A stretch of DNA of 64,000 nucleotides, from assembly GCA_030998225.1 (NCBI GenBank), contig JAPYXD010000450.1, positions 1,116,001-1,180,000 on the forward strand, given 5' to 3'. Below, in pieces: positions 54,300 through 64,000 of the stretch; within the stretch, counting starts at the first letter, position 1, and each line of letters starts with the position of its first letter. The notes below the pieces were generated by a model. That model ran no database searches, had not been told where the DNA came from, and worked only from the letters and a program-made list of their open reading frames with translations. Origin of the DNA: Diplolepis rosae. Lineage: Eukaryota; Arthropoda; Insecta; Hymenoptera; Diplolepididae. The translations under genes were made by a program, and so were the position numbers.

Positions 54300-55401
54300 T
54301 CAAAACTCTGTGTTATTCGATATATAGGGTTTGAGGTCTTGTAAGTGGGATTTACCAATATATTTATGGGTGAAGTCACTAATTTCATATATAACAGGGG
54401 ACAGAACTTTAGAGACTCGATATGGCCCGGTAAACTTCGGACTCAACTTAGCCGCGAAGTGTTTTTCTTTGGAGGAAAGTACCCTATTGCGAGCGAGCAC
54501 TAGGTCTCCCTCGAACAGACGCACCTCACGACGCCTCAAGTTATAGTGTCGAGATTGTTGTTGAAACGCGGCATCGAGATTCTTAATTACCCAGCCTTTC
54601 ATGACCTGAATCTTTTTCATGCGCTCGTTCCAGGATTTGGGGGTCTAGGGGTCTATTTTTAGTTCCGGATCCTCGCCTCGTCTAGGCGAATTTATATATT
54701 TAGGGTCGCGGCCATAGTTTAGGAAGGCATGGGAGGTTTCAAGGGAAGAGTGGTAGGCGGTATTGTAGGCGAAGCGGAATTCAACGATGTGCTCATCCCA
54801 CGTTCGGTGGCCGTTACCAACATAGAATATAATCATGGACTTAAGGACTCCATTCACGCGCTCGAACGGATTGGCCAGGGGGTGGTAGTGTGGTGGATAT
54901 TGTATTCGTGGGCAAGCGAACGCAGTGTACCGTTAACGAACTCGGTGCCGTTGTCCGTGAGGAGGACCTGGGGGGTTCCCCATCTGCTAACCACGATTTC
55001 AAGGAAGGCGTTTCTTATCTTGATCTCGTAGCCGATCTTAACAGGGTACACTTTATCATTTTGGTAAACGAGTCCTGGATCACCAGGACATATTAGTAAC
55101 CGGCTTTGCTTCGGGGAAACGGCCCCATAATATCGGTGGCCACTGCCATCCAAGGCTGTTCGGTGATGTGGTGGCCCATTAATCCGGGAGGGGCCCTTTG
55201 GTCGACCTTCCAGGTCTGACATACTTCACATCTACGTACATACACGGCCACTTTCCTGTAACACGCGGGCCAGAAGTAGTCTGCGGCGACTCGTACATAA
55301 GTCTTTTGCGTCCCGAGGTGACCCGCCTGCGGTGGGTCGTGAGCTGCTCTCAATATCACTGCGCGTTTCTCATCATGTGGGACCAGTTTCCACTCGTTCA
55401 A
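54300..55401 (-). pseudogene. Integrase of the second gypsy element
   Basis: Pieces in several frames: the HHCC zinc domain with GHLGTQKTYVRVAADYFWP and C-E-V-C-Q-T-W (55401-55093), core with TDIMGPFPRS and LLTDNGTEFVNG (two catalytic Asp), core end with FAYNTAYHSSLETS (54857-54645), and a C-terminal domain with LSPKFTGPYRVSKVL (54620-54300). Frame changes near 55100, 54855 and 54640. Confidence 0.85.
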
Positions 55402-55634
55402 ATCGCGAACCAGGGTCGAAATAACAGGGTCGGAAATGGTATAACTTGCCCAATTCTATCCGCCAGGTCGGAAATTTCTCAGGATAGTTGGTAACGGCAA
55501 GAAATCGACGGACATACTATGATGGGGTAGGGTCCTTGGCAAGGTTGATTATTACTTATATACTCCAAAAGCGACAGCGCCCATCTCGCCAACCTTCCAG
55601 TGGGATTCTTCAGGTTGTGTAACCACCTGAGGCT

Positions 55635-56053
55635 TCAATGGTCCGTCACAAGCGTAAAGTGATAACCCTCAAGGTACTCGCGGAATTTTTCAATGGACCA
55701 GATTACAGCGAGATATTTCTTCTCAGTTGTAGAGTAGTTCTTCTCTGCGTCAGACAAGGTCCTACTCGCATATGTCACCGCATGCTCGACATCGTCAACC
55801 GTTTGTGACAAGACGGCCCTTAATCCAGTACTGCTGGCATCTGTCTGAAGCTCGAAGGGGGTGTTGAAATCGGGGCTGGATAATATGGGGCTTTGATGAG
55901 GCAAGTGCAGATCTGCTCGAAAGCCAAAAACGTTTCCGTCACGATTATTATATCGTCTAGATAAGCGAAGGCATGCGGCTCCATCTCCGGACCAATGAGG
56001 CTGTCCACTAACCGCTGAAAAGTTGCGGGTGCGTTAGTTAGCCCGAAAGGCAT
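55635..56053 (-). pseudogene. RT and RNase H remnants
   Basis: The first piece keeps only the RT palm segment MPFGLTNAPATFQRL and YLDDIIIV; the second starts near the thumb-RNase H border and has FELQTDASSTGLRAVLSQ and YSTTEKKYLAVIW. The RT N-terminal half and the thumb are missing, so there are two internal deletions. No polymerase can be made from this copy. Confidence 0.88.
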
Positions 56054-56700
56054 ACGATTAAACTATAATAATCCACGTCCATGTACTGAGAGTCGACCAG
56101 GATACCGAAACATTTCAGAAAATCGAGTCCCAATGCCAGGTCGAAAGGCAAGGACGGCAAAACGCGCATACACAGTTCCTCGACTCTCTTTTTGAGTGCG
56201 ACTGGAGCCGTTATCTCCTGTGAAACACATTCCACTCGGCTGTTAGCAACCTGCACCAATCCGCGCCTGGTCTTCGGCTTCACATCCAACTCTATTAACA
56301 TTCTCAAGCCTCTTGAACCGATGGACGAGCGAGAGGCGTCGCTATCCACCAGGGCTCGCATAGGCTGGCCAGAGACACGCACATTCAGGAACATTAAAGG
56401 TTCAGGGCCGAAAAGGGGTGTCGGTAAGTAAGAGGTTTCGGGGAGATTGAATAAGAGAGTTGGTAAGGTCTGTATACCCGTTACTACAGGGGTCGCGGTA
56501 GAGTCGGCAAGGGCACGTTCCGAGTCGACAAATGGCTCGTCAGGTTTGGGAAGTTTGGGATCATCGAGAATAGGTGTGACGTCCGTTACTCCTCCCAATC
56601 CGATTTCGGATTTTGGGGTTAGGGTCACTAGTGTCAGATCTATGATTGGGATTCTTCGTTTGGGGTTTCCTGGGACGATGTAGGGCTGAACTCTTGACAC
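56038..56700 (-). pseudogene. Aspartic protease region of the second gypsy element
   Basis: The 220-codon frame (no ATG at its start) has RALVDSDASRSSIG at the active-site position, where the family shows Asp-Thr/Ser-Gly, and LPFDLALGLDFLKCFGI near its end. The Gly of the triad is replaced by Asp. The long Pro/Leu-rich region before it is a linker. The frame runs into RT by overlapping at 56038-56053. Confidence 0.7.
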
Positions 56701-57255
56701 AGAAAGAAATGGTCGACCGGGTCATGTTCTATCAATGTTCTGTTACAATCCATACCCGGAATATAATTTTTCATATTGTTATAAACAAATTCAATGAACA
56801 GGCCCCGCTGGATATATATATATCACGTGTTTTTTGTCCCTGAAGGTTCATCACAAAATAGATAGACTTGCATTTTCAGTAAGCACAAAAATTGGATAAA
56901 CTTATTCATATTCGTTCTATGTGCTTGGGTTGTTTGATTTAATTTATTTCGTTTTCCACTTGTTTCGGTTCTCACATGTTTTTCGTCACTCAACTTACAA
57001 TTGATACGCTCTTTTCTTTAGAGGGACAGTAAAAACTTTGGGCACGTACCCATTTGATTCTTTTGTTTCCCCAACTATTTTTTTCCACAATTCTCGAATC
57101 CAATAAGTAAGGATTATTCCTCATAAAGTGCAGATTCGTGAATAAATTGATTCCGTGTTATTCCTGTCTTCTTATTCTATTATCCTTCTTCAGATTCAAG
57201 TTATACATATTATAGAGTCCTATTAGTTGTAAGTTTCAAGTTATCTTTTCATAAG

Positions 57256-58853
57256 TTGCTATCGATATCCTTATCTTCGATAAGATCCATTGTTCTAACA
57301 ATAAAGGAATTAAAAGTTCCGAAGCAAGTTCTTCGTAATTTTCTGATCACAAACGGTTTTAAAAATAGAGAAGCAATCGTAAGCCATATCAAAACCAATT
57401 ATGGCTTCGGAGACGAATATCTAAAAGCAGTCGAAGACAAGTTAACTTATTTCATGTCCACATTTGAACAAAAGTGGACAAATGCTTTCTATAATGCAAC
57501 AAAATTCAGCGCCCGAAATGCGGAATGGCTACTTTCAGATTTCTCTGTACAATTCTTTGGGGCTGGTCCCGGGAGGAGATTTTCAGATCATTTAGAGAAT
57601 AGCTCAAAATCAACCAAAAGACGTAAACTGCTTCAAATTCGGGAATGTTATTCTGAGTCGGAAATACAGGGTGCATTCCTGAATATTTTGCGATGTTCTG
57701 GTAAAACTAAAACTGCTAATGACATCATGAAGCTTTTGCCAAAAGACGATGATGAACACAATGAATTACCTGACAAATTATCAGGTTCAGAAATGGGAGG
57801 AATTACACGCTACACTGATAACGGAAATACCTGGAATCATACCTTTAAATTTAGTTGGCGGACCTGATTTTTCAATGACTCTAACTTCGAAGTATGGATG
57901 TGATGGAACGTCTGGTTATAATCCATACAATCAGTCTTTCATAGATTCAAGTAAGTCAGATGCAAGCGTCTTGATTTTTCGATGGTTCCTCTAGCATTGG
58001 GGATGTTTGACTCGAAAATGTCCATGGTTGATGGATAAGTTTTGCGCTCACTGAAACTCCATCATCACAATCGTGTTATATATGCGGCGCAAAGGCCTCC
58101 ATGATGATCAAATTGGAAGAAGTGAAACCTCTGTCTGTGAAGATCGAAAACTACTCTTTCGGTCTCTCCACCCTACATGCTTGGATACGCTTTATGGAGT
58201 GCATCCTTCACATTGTGTATCGTTCAGATTTCTGCAAATGGGCAGCGATGTTACCCGATCAGAAGCAAAAAATGAGCTAAGCAAAAAAGAGAGTGCAAAA
58301 AGAATTTTGGGAGGAAGTGGGCCTGATTGTGGATGTTCCACAACATGGGAGTGGGACATCCAATAATGGCAATACTGCTCGAAGATTCTTCCAAGATCCT
58401 GAATTAACTTCGAGTATTACCGGGGTTGACAAAGTATTGATCGAAAAATTTGGCATTATTCTACAAGCTATGACATCTGGAAAGAGAATAGATTCCATCA
58501 AATTTGAAGAATATTGTGAGGAAACTGCGAAACTTTACGTTAGCTTATATGAATGGTTCAAAATGCCTCTGACAGTACACAAGGTCCTAATCCATGGGGC
58601 TAAGGTAATTGAAAATGCCTCATTGCCTATTGGTCAATTGGCGGAAGAGGCCGAAGAAGCAACTAATAAGATATTCAAGAGGATCAGGGAATTCAATACC
58701 CGTAAAATCAGTCGGATGGCAACCAATGAAGATTTGGGTCACAAGTTGTTAATCATGACCGATCCTTATATAAACTATTTCAGAACTCTTCATGAGAATC
58801 TCACTCTTCCTATGAAAGCGGAAGCTCAATATTTACAGATTGAAGATGATTGA
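57256..58853 (+). pseudogene. Transib (RAG1-related) transposase, frameshifted
   Basis: Plus frames 57256-57867, 57749-57994, 58073-58366 (part) and 58293-58853 line up as one protein. Seen: a GPGRRFSDHLENSSKSTKRR motif in the N-terminal half, TSKYGCDGTSGYNPYNQSF around the first acidic site, a tryptophan-containing WIRFMECILHIVYRSDF segment, GTSNNGNTARRFFQDPE, MPLTVHKVLIHGAKVI, and LPIGQLAEEAEEATNKIFKR, which aligns with the catalytic-Glu region of RAG1 (NESGNKLFRRFR). The family makes RAG-like hairpin cut-and-paste transposition. A stretch around 57995-58150 is disrupted and likely deleted (DDE second Asp region). No ATG start is evident. Confidence 0.8.
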
Positions 58854-58924
58854 AATGGAATAAACAACTCTGCTGAATACCCAAATCCTTCCTCTGAAAG
58901 AATACATGCTTGATGGGTTTGTTT

Positions 58925-59560
58925 GAATAAATCGTTCATAGCGATGGAGAAGAATGTTGAGTGTGAATGTTTCACCATCAGATTTTTTCCATACGAAATC
59001 ACCTATTTCGAGAATTTTTCGAACGGAATTGTTAATATCAATAGAAAATGTTGTTCAATGCAAGTATATTCCGTTGGAGTTTCATTTCTGAGGATCAAAT
59101 GAATATCCGAGCGGAGAAAAATGTTTCTAATCTGGAAACAGCTATTGGATGCATTTGTTGACTAGAATTGTTAATAACAATGGAAGATATTGTTTAATGT
59201 CAGTCCTTTCATTATGCTTCTATTTTTGGTATATAATAGACGATTTCACGAAGAAAAATGAATTTTTTCTACCAAAGAGTGACCGTTCAATACATTTGTT
59301 AATCAGTATTATTAATAACAAATGTAAATATCCTTGATTATGCTTTCCATTAATCGAAGCATCATTTTCGCAGAGGAAATTGATGATCAGGCAGAAAAAA
59401 AGGAATTTTATATATCCAGCGGCGCCTGTTCATTAAATTTGTTCATGAAATTTGTTTATAACAATATGAAAAATTGTATTTCATACATTCTTGAGGTAAT
59501 ATCGACGAATATCATGGAGCAGGTAACACAAATATGAAAAATTATGATTTTTTTGCAATT
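58925..59560 (+). repeat. Four degenerate ~180-bp repeats behind the Transib gene
   Basis: Units around 58925, 59095, 59240 and 59400 share an (A)GAAAAA-A-TGAAT part and a GTTAATAACAATRGAARATATTG part. In the last two units the plus frames read DDFTKKNEFFLPKS and DDQAEKKEFYISSG followed by an IINN/VYNN ending, so a repeated short peptide unit may once have been coded. The last unit holds the subterminal inverted repeat. Confidence 0.5.
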
Positions 59561-59706
59561 TGCAACTTAAATAACAAAATAACCGCGTCTTTTCTGCAAA
59601 ATTGGCCTCGGCAGTCTTCTTCAAAATTTAATTAGCTTTGATTTAAAAAAAAAAGTTAAATCGTAGGAAAATTGTAGGCTTTGAATTATTTTGAACCCCA
59701 ATTTTC

Positions 59707-60240
59707 TCATTCTACACACTGTGCGACGCGTTCTTCCAGAAAGGCTATATTCTCACGTCGCCTGTCCATGTTCCGACCTTTAGGCTCTCGGTAAGCCAGA
59801 TTAGGCAGTAATACCAACTCAAGGCAATTCCAGATAAAAAGAAAGGTAGTAGCCGCAAGATCACCTCCTCGCCACTGGGATGACCGATCGGCCTTCAATG
59901 ATTCGAAGTAAGTAGTCCTCAGGGTCCTCATCACGCGCACCTGAAAATCTGAGGTTCCACCTTCGCATGGTATCATAGGCGGTAGCTGGAAAAGGAGGTG
60001 GTGGTCCTCTTCTGGATTAGGGTACGCTTTCGAGACCATATCGACGGTCCGGAGGGACAGAGCCTATGATAGGGTCGAACGTAAGGTGAGGGGAGTCTGC
60101 TCTGGCCCGATAACTTCTCGAAGAAGGGTGGTGGGGATAAGAGTCGTCATTTGAGTCGTAAGGGCGGTAAACAGGGCTTTGGCCTCAAAAGGGGTTATGT
60201 CGGGGGTCACGATCGTAACGGTTGTTAAAAGAGGGCTCAG
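59707..60240 (-). pseudogene. Gag fragment of the second gypsy element
   Basis: The frame through about 60210-60060 (TPFEAKALFTALTTQMTTL) and 60039-59707 (RTLRTTYFESLKADRSSQW, WNCLELVLLPNLAYR, FLEERVAQCVE) has a helical Gag-like look and the right position before protease, but no knuckle. One in-frame stop lies near 60065. The Transib insertion and deletions removed the rest. The assignment rests mostly on position. Confidence 0.45.
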
Positions 60241-61378
60241 AATTTATAATTTATAAATCCACGAATCATCGCCTGTGAATTTGGCCATGGTGACTTAATT
60301 GATAACCCAAGCGATATAAATGGTACGGGAAAGAATAAGGGGCGTTAACGGAGATCCCCCAAAAAAAATACACTAAGCCAATTGGTTATCAACTGGGAGT
60401 CGGTACGTGCGATACAAATATAATAAAACAAGAGGGTCGAGTATCCAGAGCTCTGTCAAAGTTAAATTAACTTGGATTACTTAGAATCGGAATATAGAAT
60501 AATTAAATAAGTAATGGGATATAATAGTAATAACAGTAAATAAATTCAGGGTTTGTTGATAAATAATGTAGGGTACGAGGGGTTAATAGACCGGTCAAAT
60601 AATGTGTCGAAAACAATATAGATTATTATAACTAACTCTGCATAGTCTATTCAACCTCAGGGGTTAACTCAGTTAGGGTTAAAGGGGAATTTAATTTTAT
60701 ACTAAGAGCGCAAAATAATAAAGCTCAACCCACAATATGAGTTTTAATCGTGAATCAAAGTAATATTTACCAATAAGGGAGACGGTGTTGAGAATCACTG
60801 TTAGTAGGTCCTCAGGTTGAGTTCAGGACACGAAATAATATTTCCCGTCTTTAATTTAATGCTTCGAATTATTCCTGTCATTATAGATCGAAAAGTCGCT
60901 GACAATAATTCTAAGGTATGCGAATGCTAGCCGTTGTGTTAACGTTCGTAATGTTATTATGGGTAGCACAGCTGAATGTAAACATTACAGGGCAGAGTCG
61001 AAAATGATATTGTCAATTTTTAAATCTCTATCGTAGCAATCTTATTGCGTTGAAATTTTATCAAATCAAACTATATAATAAAATAATAATATCAAAATAT
61101 CCAACTACCTACGGCAATAAGCATTAAATGTAATTGCAAAGAGCCAGAAATACTTAAAAATTGAAATTAAATGAACATTAAATTATTAGAAATTATTTAT
61201 CAATGCCAAAGACAAATGGGTTAAGCCAGGGTTAAAAATACGAATAAAGGCTGTAAATCGATGCGTATGTCTAATCCGACGTTTTACTAACAGTAGCAAG
61301 GATTATAATACATTATAAGGAGATTTCACTGTTTTGGATTCGAGACCTTTTGAGACTGAATATAATATTTCAAGATAA
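60241..61378 (-). other. 5' leader of the second gypsy element
   Basis: AT-rich, no frame. No tRNA-like primer site recognised next to the LTR. Confidence 0.45.
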
Positions 61379-63219
61379 TGCTATATTAATATTCGATATA
61401 TAGCACCTCTTCGGCACCAAGCTTCCACCAGTAATTTTCTCCAAAATTTGAGAAACTCAAATTCAGGAGTAACGACAGCCAAAGTTAGTTTTGCGAGCGC
61501 CAGACCGACTAGGTCAACTCAATCTAAATACCCATAAATGTTAAAGTGACAAGTCTGGGGGGGGGGGGGGGTCCTGGTGAAAACTTGATGTACCGGCAAA
61601 CTCGGCTAGCCCAGCTCGAGTCGGTAGAGTAGGGGAGGTCCCCGAACTGAAGGTCACGGAAGAGTTTTCTTACCTATAAAGAGGATAGATAAGCGCAAAG
61701 TTGTTATAAAATACATGGACAATTTATTAAATCTTTAACAACAGCTTTCAAACCCGACAATGTTTCGCATCTAATCTAGATTATCTACGGGGGGCGATAC
61801 ACAACAAATTGGGGGGGGGGTCGAAATTACTTTAGGTCAAATAAAATAACAAAATAATAAAAAAGGGTGGGGGGCTAACCCGTGAAGTTAGGCCACTCTG
61901 TCCGGTACTATGGGACTGGGTCGAGAATTCGTCAAAAGTACAAACAGAGGGGGGGGGGGTCGTAAGAATCGAAATCAAATTAAATATTACAATCAGTCAA
62001 TTATCACAACAGATCAAATATTACAATAAATCAAATATTATATGAAGGCCCAATCCAGAAATCCAACTAGCCACGTGTGACCATCAAAGAGGAACAAGAA
62101 GAATGGGCTTTACCCAATGGGCACTAACGGTCTCGGCTCGGGAAAACGATCCCGGGCACAAGCGAGGTTATGCAATTAAATGTTAACAACAAAGAAAGGG
62201 GGGGTTGTCACGTACGGTGGGATTTCTGGTTAGAGTAACAAAAAATATATAGAGGAAAACCTCACCTCACCAAAGTCCCTAAAGTTCAACTAAACTTCAC
62301 GACAAAACTGGAACGCGACACTTATTCCCTGGTGCACGATCCTGAATCCTCGGAGGCTGCCGACAGACTAGGACGATGCTGTCGCTGGCCGGTGGCTCGT
62401 GCCTTGCGGTTACCTCTCCTACCGCTGGTTCCTCGCGCATTGGCGGGTGGAGTGCCGCTATGGTGTCGAAGCTCAGACGTATGTCAGGGACGTATTGAAG
62501 TGGGGTCTGCAGTACCCCAACGTCCTTATCCCCTTCCCTGATTTCTGGTTTTTCGACCTGGGCCATCAGCAGATGTTGCTCCACTCTCATTCCCCTCCGT
62601 TGACATCCATATTAATAATCATAATTCTGGGGACTCTCTTGCTCATCCATAATACAAAAAGTCTTGCTGGGATCCAATAAAAAGGGGTGTCATGGCACGG
62701 GCCTGGGCTATAGGGGCCTCTTTAGTAGAACTGGAGGTCGAGATTGGAATTGCCCATGACTCAGTCTACGTAGTTCCACAACAGGTGGAGGTGTCGTCCA
62801 GGATCCTTGTGGCAGAAAACGCAGCGCAGGTCCTGGAGGCATCTACGTAGGGTGCCCAGTACATGTCTTGACGGCGGTGGCGATGGGTCGAAACAAGGCG
62901 GTAAATTTGAAAGCGCCAGACTCAGCAATGTGCAGCAAAATTGGGATCTTTTTGGGCTAGGCAACAGCAAACGTCCTAAATAGGTCTTCATATTCCTTCC
63001 AGATCCCTCGTTGTCCAGAAGTATCCTCGGTGGTTTTACATAAATAAATAGCAAACAAAAATATGGCAATAAATCCTTAAAATACAAACAACAAAAATAG
63101 CCCGTAGTCCCGAGTACCGTGCAGCCTCTGAGGAAACCTTCAAATTTACCAAGTAAGATCAAAAAGCATAACGCAAAACCTTGAATTTAATTCGATTTAA
63201 TATATTTAATAAGAATTGT
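61379..63219 (-). repeat. 5' LTR of the second gypsy element, end-truncated
   Basis: Matches 50103-51901 with scattered differences and an extra ~60-bp segment near 61830-61880. It lacks the last ~26 bp that the left LTR has (GAGTTGCAAAATTTTGCAAC and following). G runs of 10 or more are near 61560, 61811 and 61950. Confidence 0.85.
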
Positions 63220-63600
63220 AGAAACTGTTCTTCCAATAGGATGGGAATCAAGGAAAGTTCCCTTGATGGAAGAAAAAACAAAATTGAAATTATATTTATG
63301 TTGGCACCGATTTAGAAGTGCTTATTTATTCTTGTCAAAAAAAGTATTTTTTTTTAAAAAAGAAGAAAAATGCAAATATTTCTATATTTTTTTTAAGCGA
63401 TAAAATATAATGTTGATTCGAATAAAAACTAGCATTTGTCTTTCTAAAAAGGTTATTAGTTCGTTTCTTGGAAGGTTGGTGAACAAAAATAAAAGTGTCT
63501 GATTTTTCCAAATCATTTCAGTCGATTATGTCGATCATTAGAAGAGTGTATCACTATCAGTGACAACGGAACTCTACTATATCGACTTTATCAACCTATG
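63220..63600. other. AT-rich spacer
   Basis: No gene or repeat recognised. Confidence 0.4.
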
Positions 63601-63803
63601 ATTTAGAATTAATTTAACGTTATTTAAAACAAGATGGAATATTTCAATATAAATTGAAGAAATTTTCTGTGAAAAAAGGAACGCTTCCAATCCGCTGGGT
63701 ATCGAGCCCAGGATTGAAAGCGTTCCTTTTTTCACAGAAAATTTCTTCAATTTATATTGAAAAATTCCATCTTGTTTTAAATAACGTTAAATTAATTCTA
63801 AAT
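63601..63803. repeat. Long hairpin with a tRNA T-arm-like tip
   Basis: Near-perfect inverted repeat with ~95-bp arms meeting at a CTGGGTATCGAGCCCAG tip. Both arms contain GAAAGCGTTCC, a T run and CACAGAAAATTTC, the same order as the tail of the SINEs at 8237 and 8567. On the minus strand the tip includes GGCTCGATACC, a B-box match. Likely an inverted SINE-tail dimer. Confidence 0.75.
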
Positions 63804-64000
63804 ACCTACCTAAATGCCTACCTCGTGATCTCTTGATGGGAGGTTCAACTGGTATATTTCGATTTACATTTTCTAGATTTTTATGCTGATTTGAATTTTT
63901 TATTTGTTCTTGGTTTTTCTTTTTAACCCTAGTAGTCATGGTTTTCAATGGCAAATTTTCATAATTTATAGCAGGAAGTTTTGAAGATAGTAGTTTAAAT
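63804..64000. other. No feature seen
   Basis: AT-rich sequence to the window end; nothing recognised. Confidence 0.4.

Larger units (their letters stand above)
56745..59560 (+). mobile_element. Transib-type DNA transposon relic inside gypsy
   Basis: It separates gag (59707 upward) from protease (56700 downward) of the gypsy element. Both ends carry an inverted stretch of ~70 bp (56750-56825 versus 59405-59485, sharing TTTATAACAATATGAAAAAT). The plus strand holds a broken Transib/RAG1-like transposase. Exact CACxxTG-type termini and a 5-bp target duplication were not found; the given ends are approximate. Confidence 0.65.
50103..63219 (-). mobile_element. Second gypsy-type element, deleted, with nested Transib
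   Basis: LTR copies at 50103-51927 and 61379-63219 flank, on the minus strand, a gag fragment, protease, partial RT, RNase H, integrase and a CCHC ORF. A Transib relic sits between gag and protease. The outer ~26 bp of the right LTR are missing, so no target duplication can be checked. Many lesions; inactive. Confidence 0.85.

Noticed and set aside
56820..56835. CACGTGTTTTTT as the left end of Transib
   Set aside because: The inverted subterminal repeat extends outside it (to about 56750), so the true end must lie further left.
59718..59730. CACTGTG heptamer as the right end of Transib
   Set aside because: It lies within the gag reading frame of the gypsy element (the VAQCVE end) and no matching heptamer was found on the left, so it is probably chance.

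Overview
The window reads as AT-rich, transposon-dense eukaryotic DNA, most likely from an insect. A mariner, piggyBac, Transib, Ty1/copia, Ty3/gypsy and errantivirus-with-env set fits arthropods; a hymenopteran is possible but is not shown by the sequence. I recognise no complete host gene. The only candidate host-type coding piece is a short exon-like frame at 7830-8081 (minus), and it may itself be transposon-derived. Nearly everything that can be named is a mobile element, and most are broken.

Layout. 1-6.5 kb: several foldback or inverted-repeat elements, a LINE tail and a mariner, with an inverted duplication that crosses a mariner/foldback junction. 6.5-19.3 kb: a nested stack. Two tRNA-headed SINE copies are followed by a piggyBac (8781-16836) inserted at a TTAA in SINE copy 2; the piggyBac gene is split by a young Ty3/gypsy element (9942-15124) whose two 210-bp LTRs look identical and which carries a 4-bp target duplication. 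Right of it lie a truncated transposon-type gene and a long-TIR element (17975-19007). A ~260-bp repeat brackets the whole stack in inverted orientation (6270-6532 and 19012-19276). 20.7-22.0 kb: a Ty1/copia remnant.

22.4-41.6 kb: a large insect endogenous retrovirus of errantivirus type on the minus strand, LTR to LTR about 19 kb. Reading from right to left it holds a 5' LTR, a long leader with a small protease-like ORF, gag, protease, RT/RNase H, a tether region, integrase, a 165-codon ORF with a double-stranded-RNA-binding-like domain plus a CCHC knuckle, env, and then about 5 kb of unexplained cargo that contains exon-like blocks on the opposite strand and a hammerhead-type palindrome. 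Its 3' LTR is interrupted by what looks like a solo LTR of another element.

41.6-50 kb: a mariner pseudogene, satellite-like AT-rich repeats present as two blocks, GCGCGAAGCGCGA motifs, and a lone LTR with polypurine tract. 50.1-63.2 kb: a second gypsy-type element (minus) with 1.8-kb LTRs rich in poly-G runs, a heavily deleted pol, a CCHC-bearing ORF downstream of integrase, and a Transib (RAG1-relative) transposase relic inserted between gag and protease. 63.6-63.8 kb: a long near-perfect hairpin with a tRNA T-arm-like tip.

The strongest candidate for something undescribed is the ORF at 32110-32607 (minus): dsRNA-binding-like fold plus zinc knuckle, intact, between pol and env of an endogenous retrovirus, directly behind a near-ideal branch point and 3' splice site. 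An RNAi-suppressor-like or RNA-packaging role is a hypothesis only.
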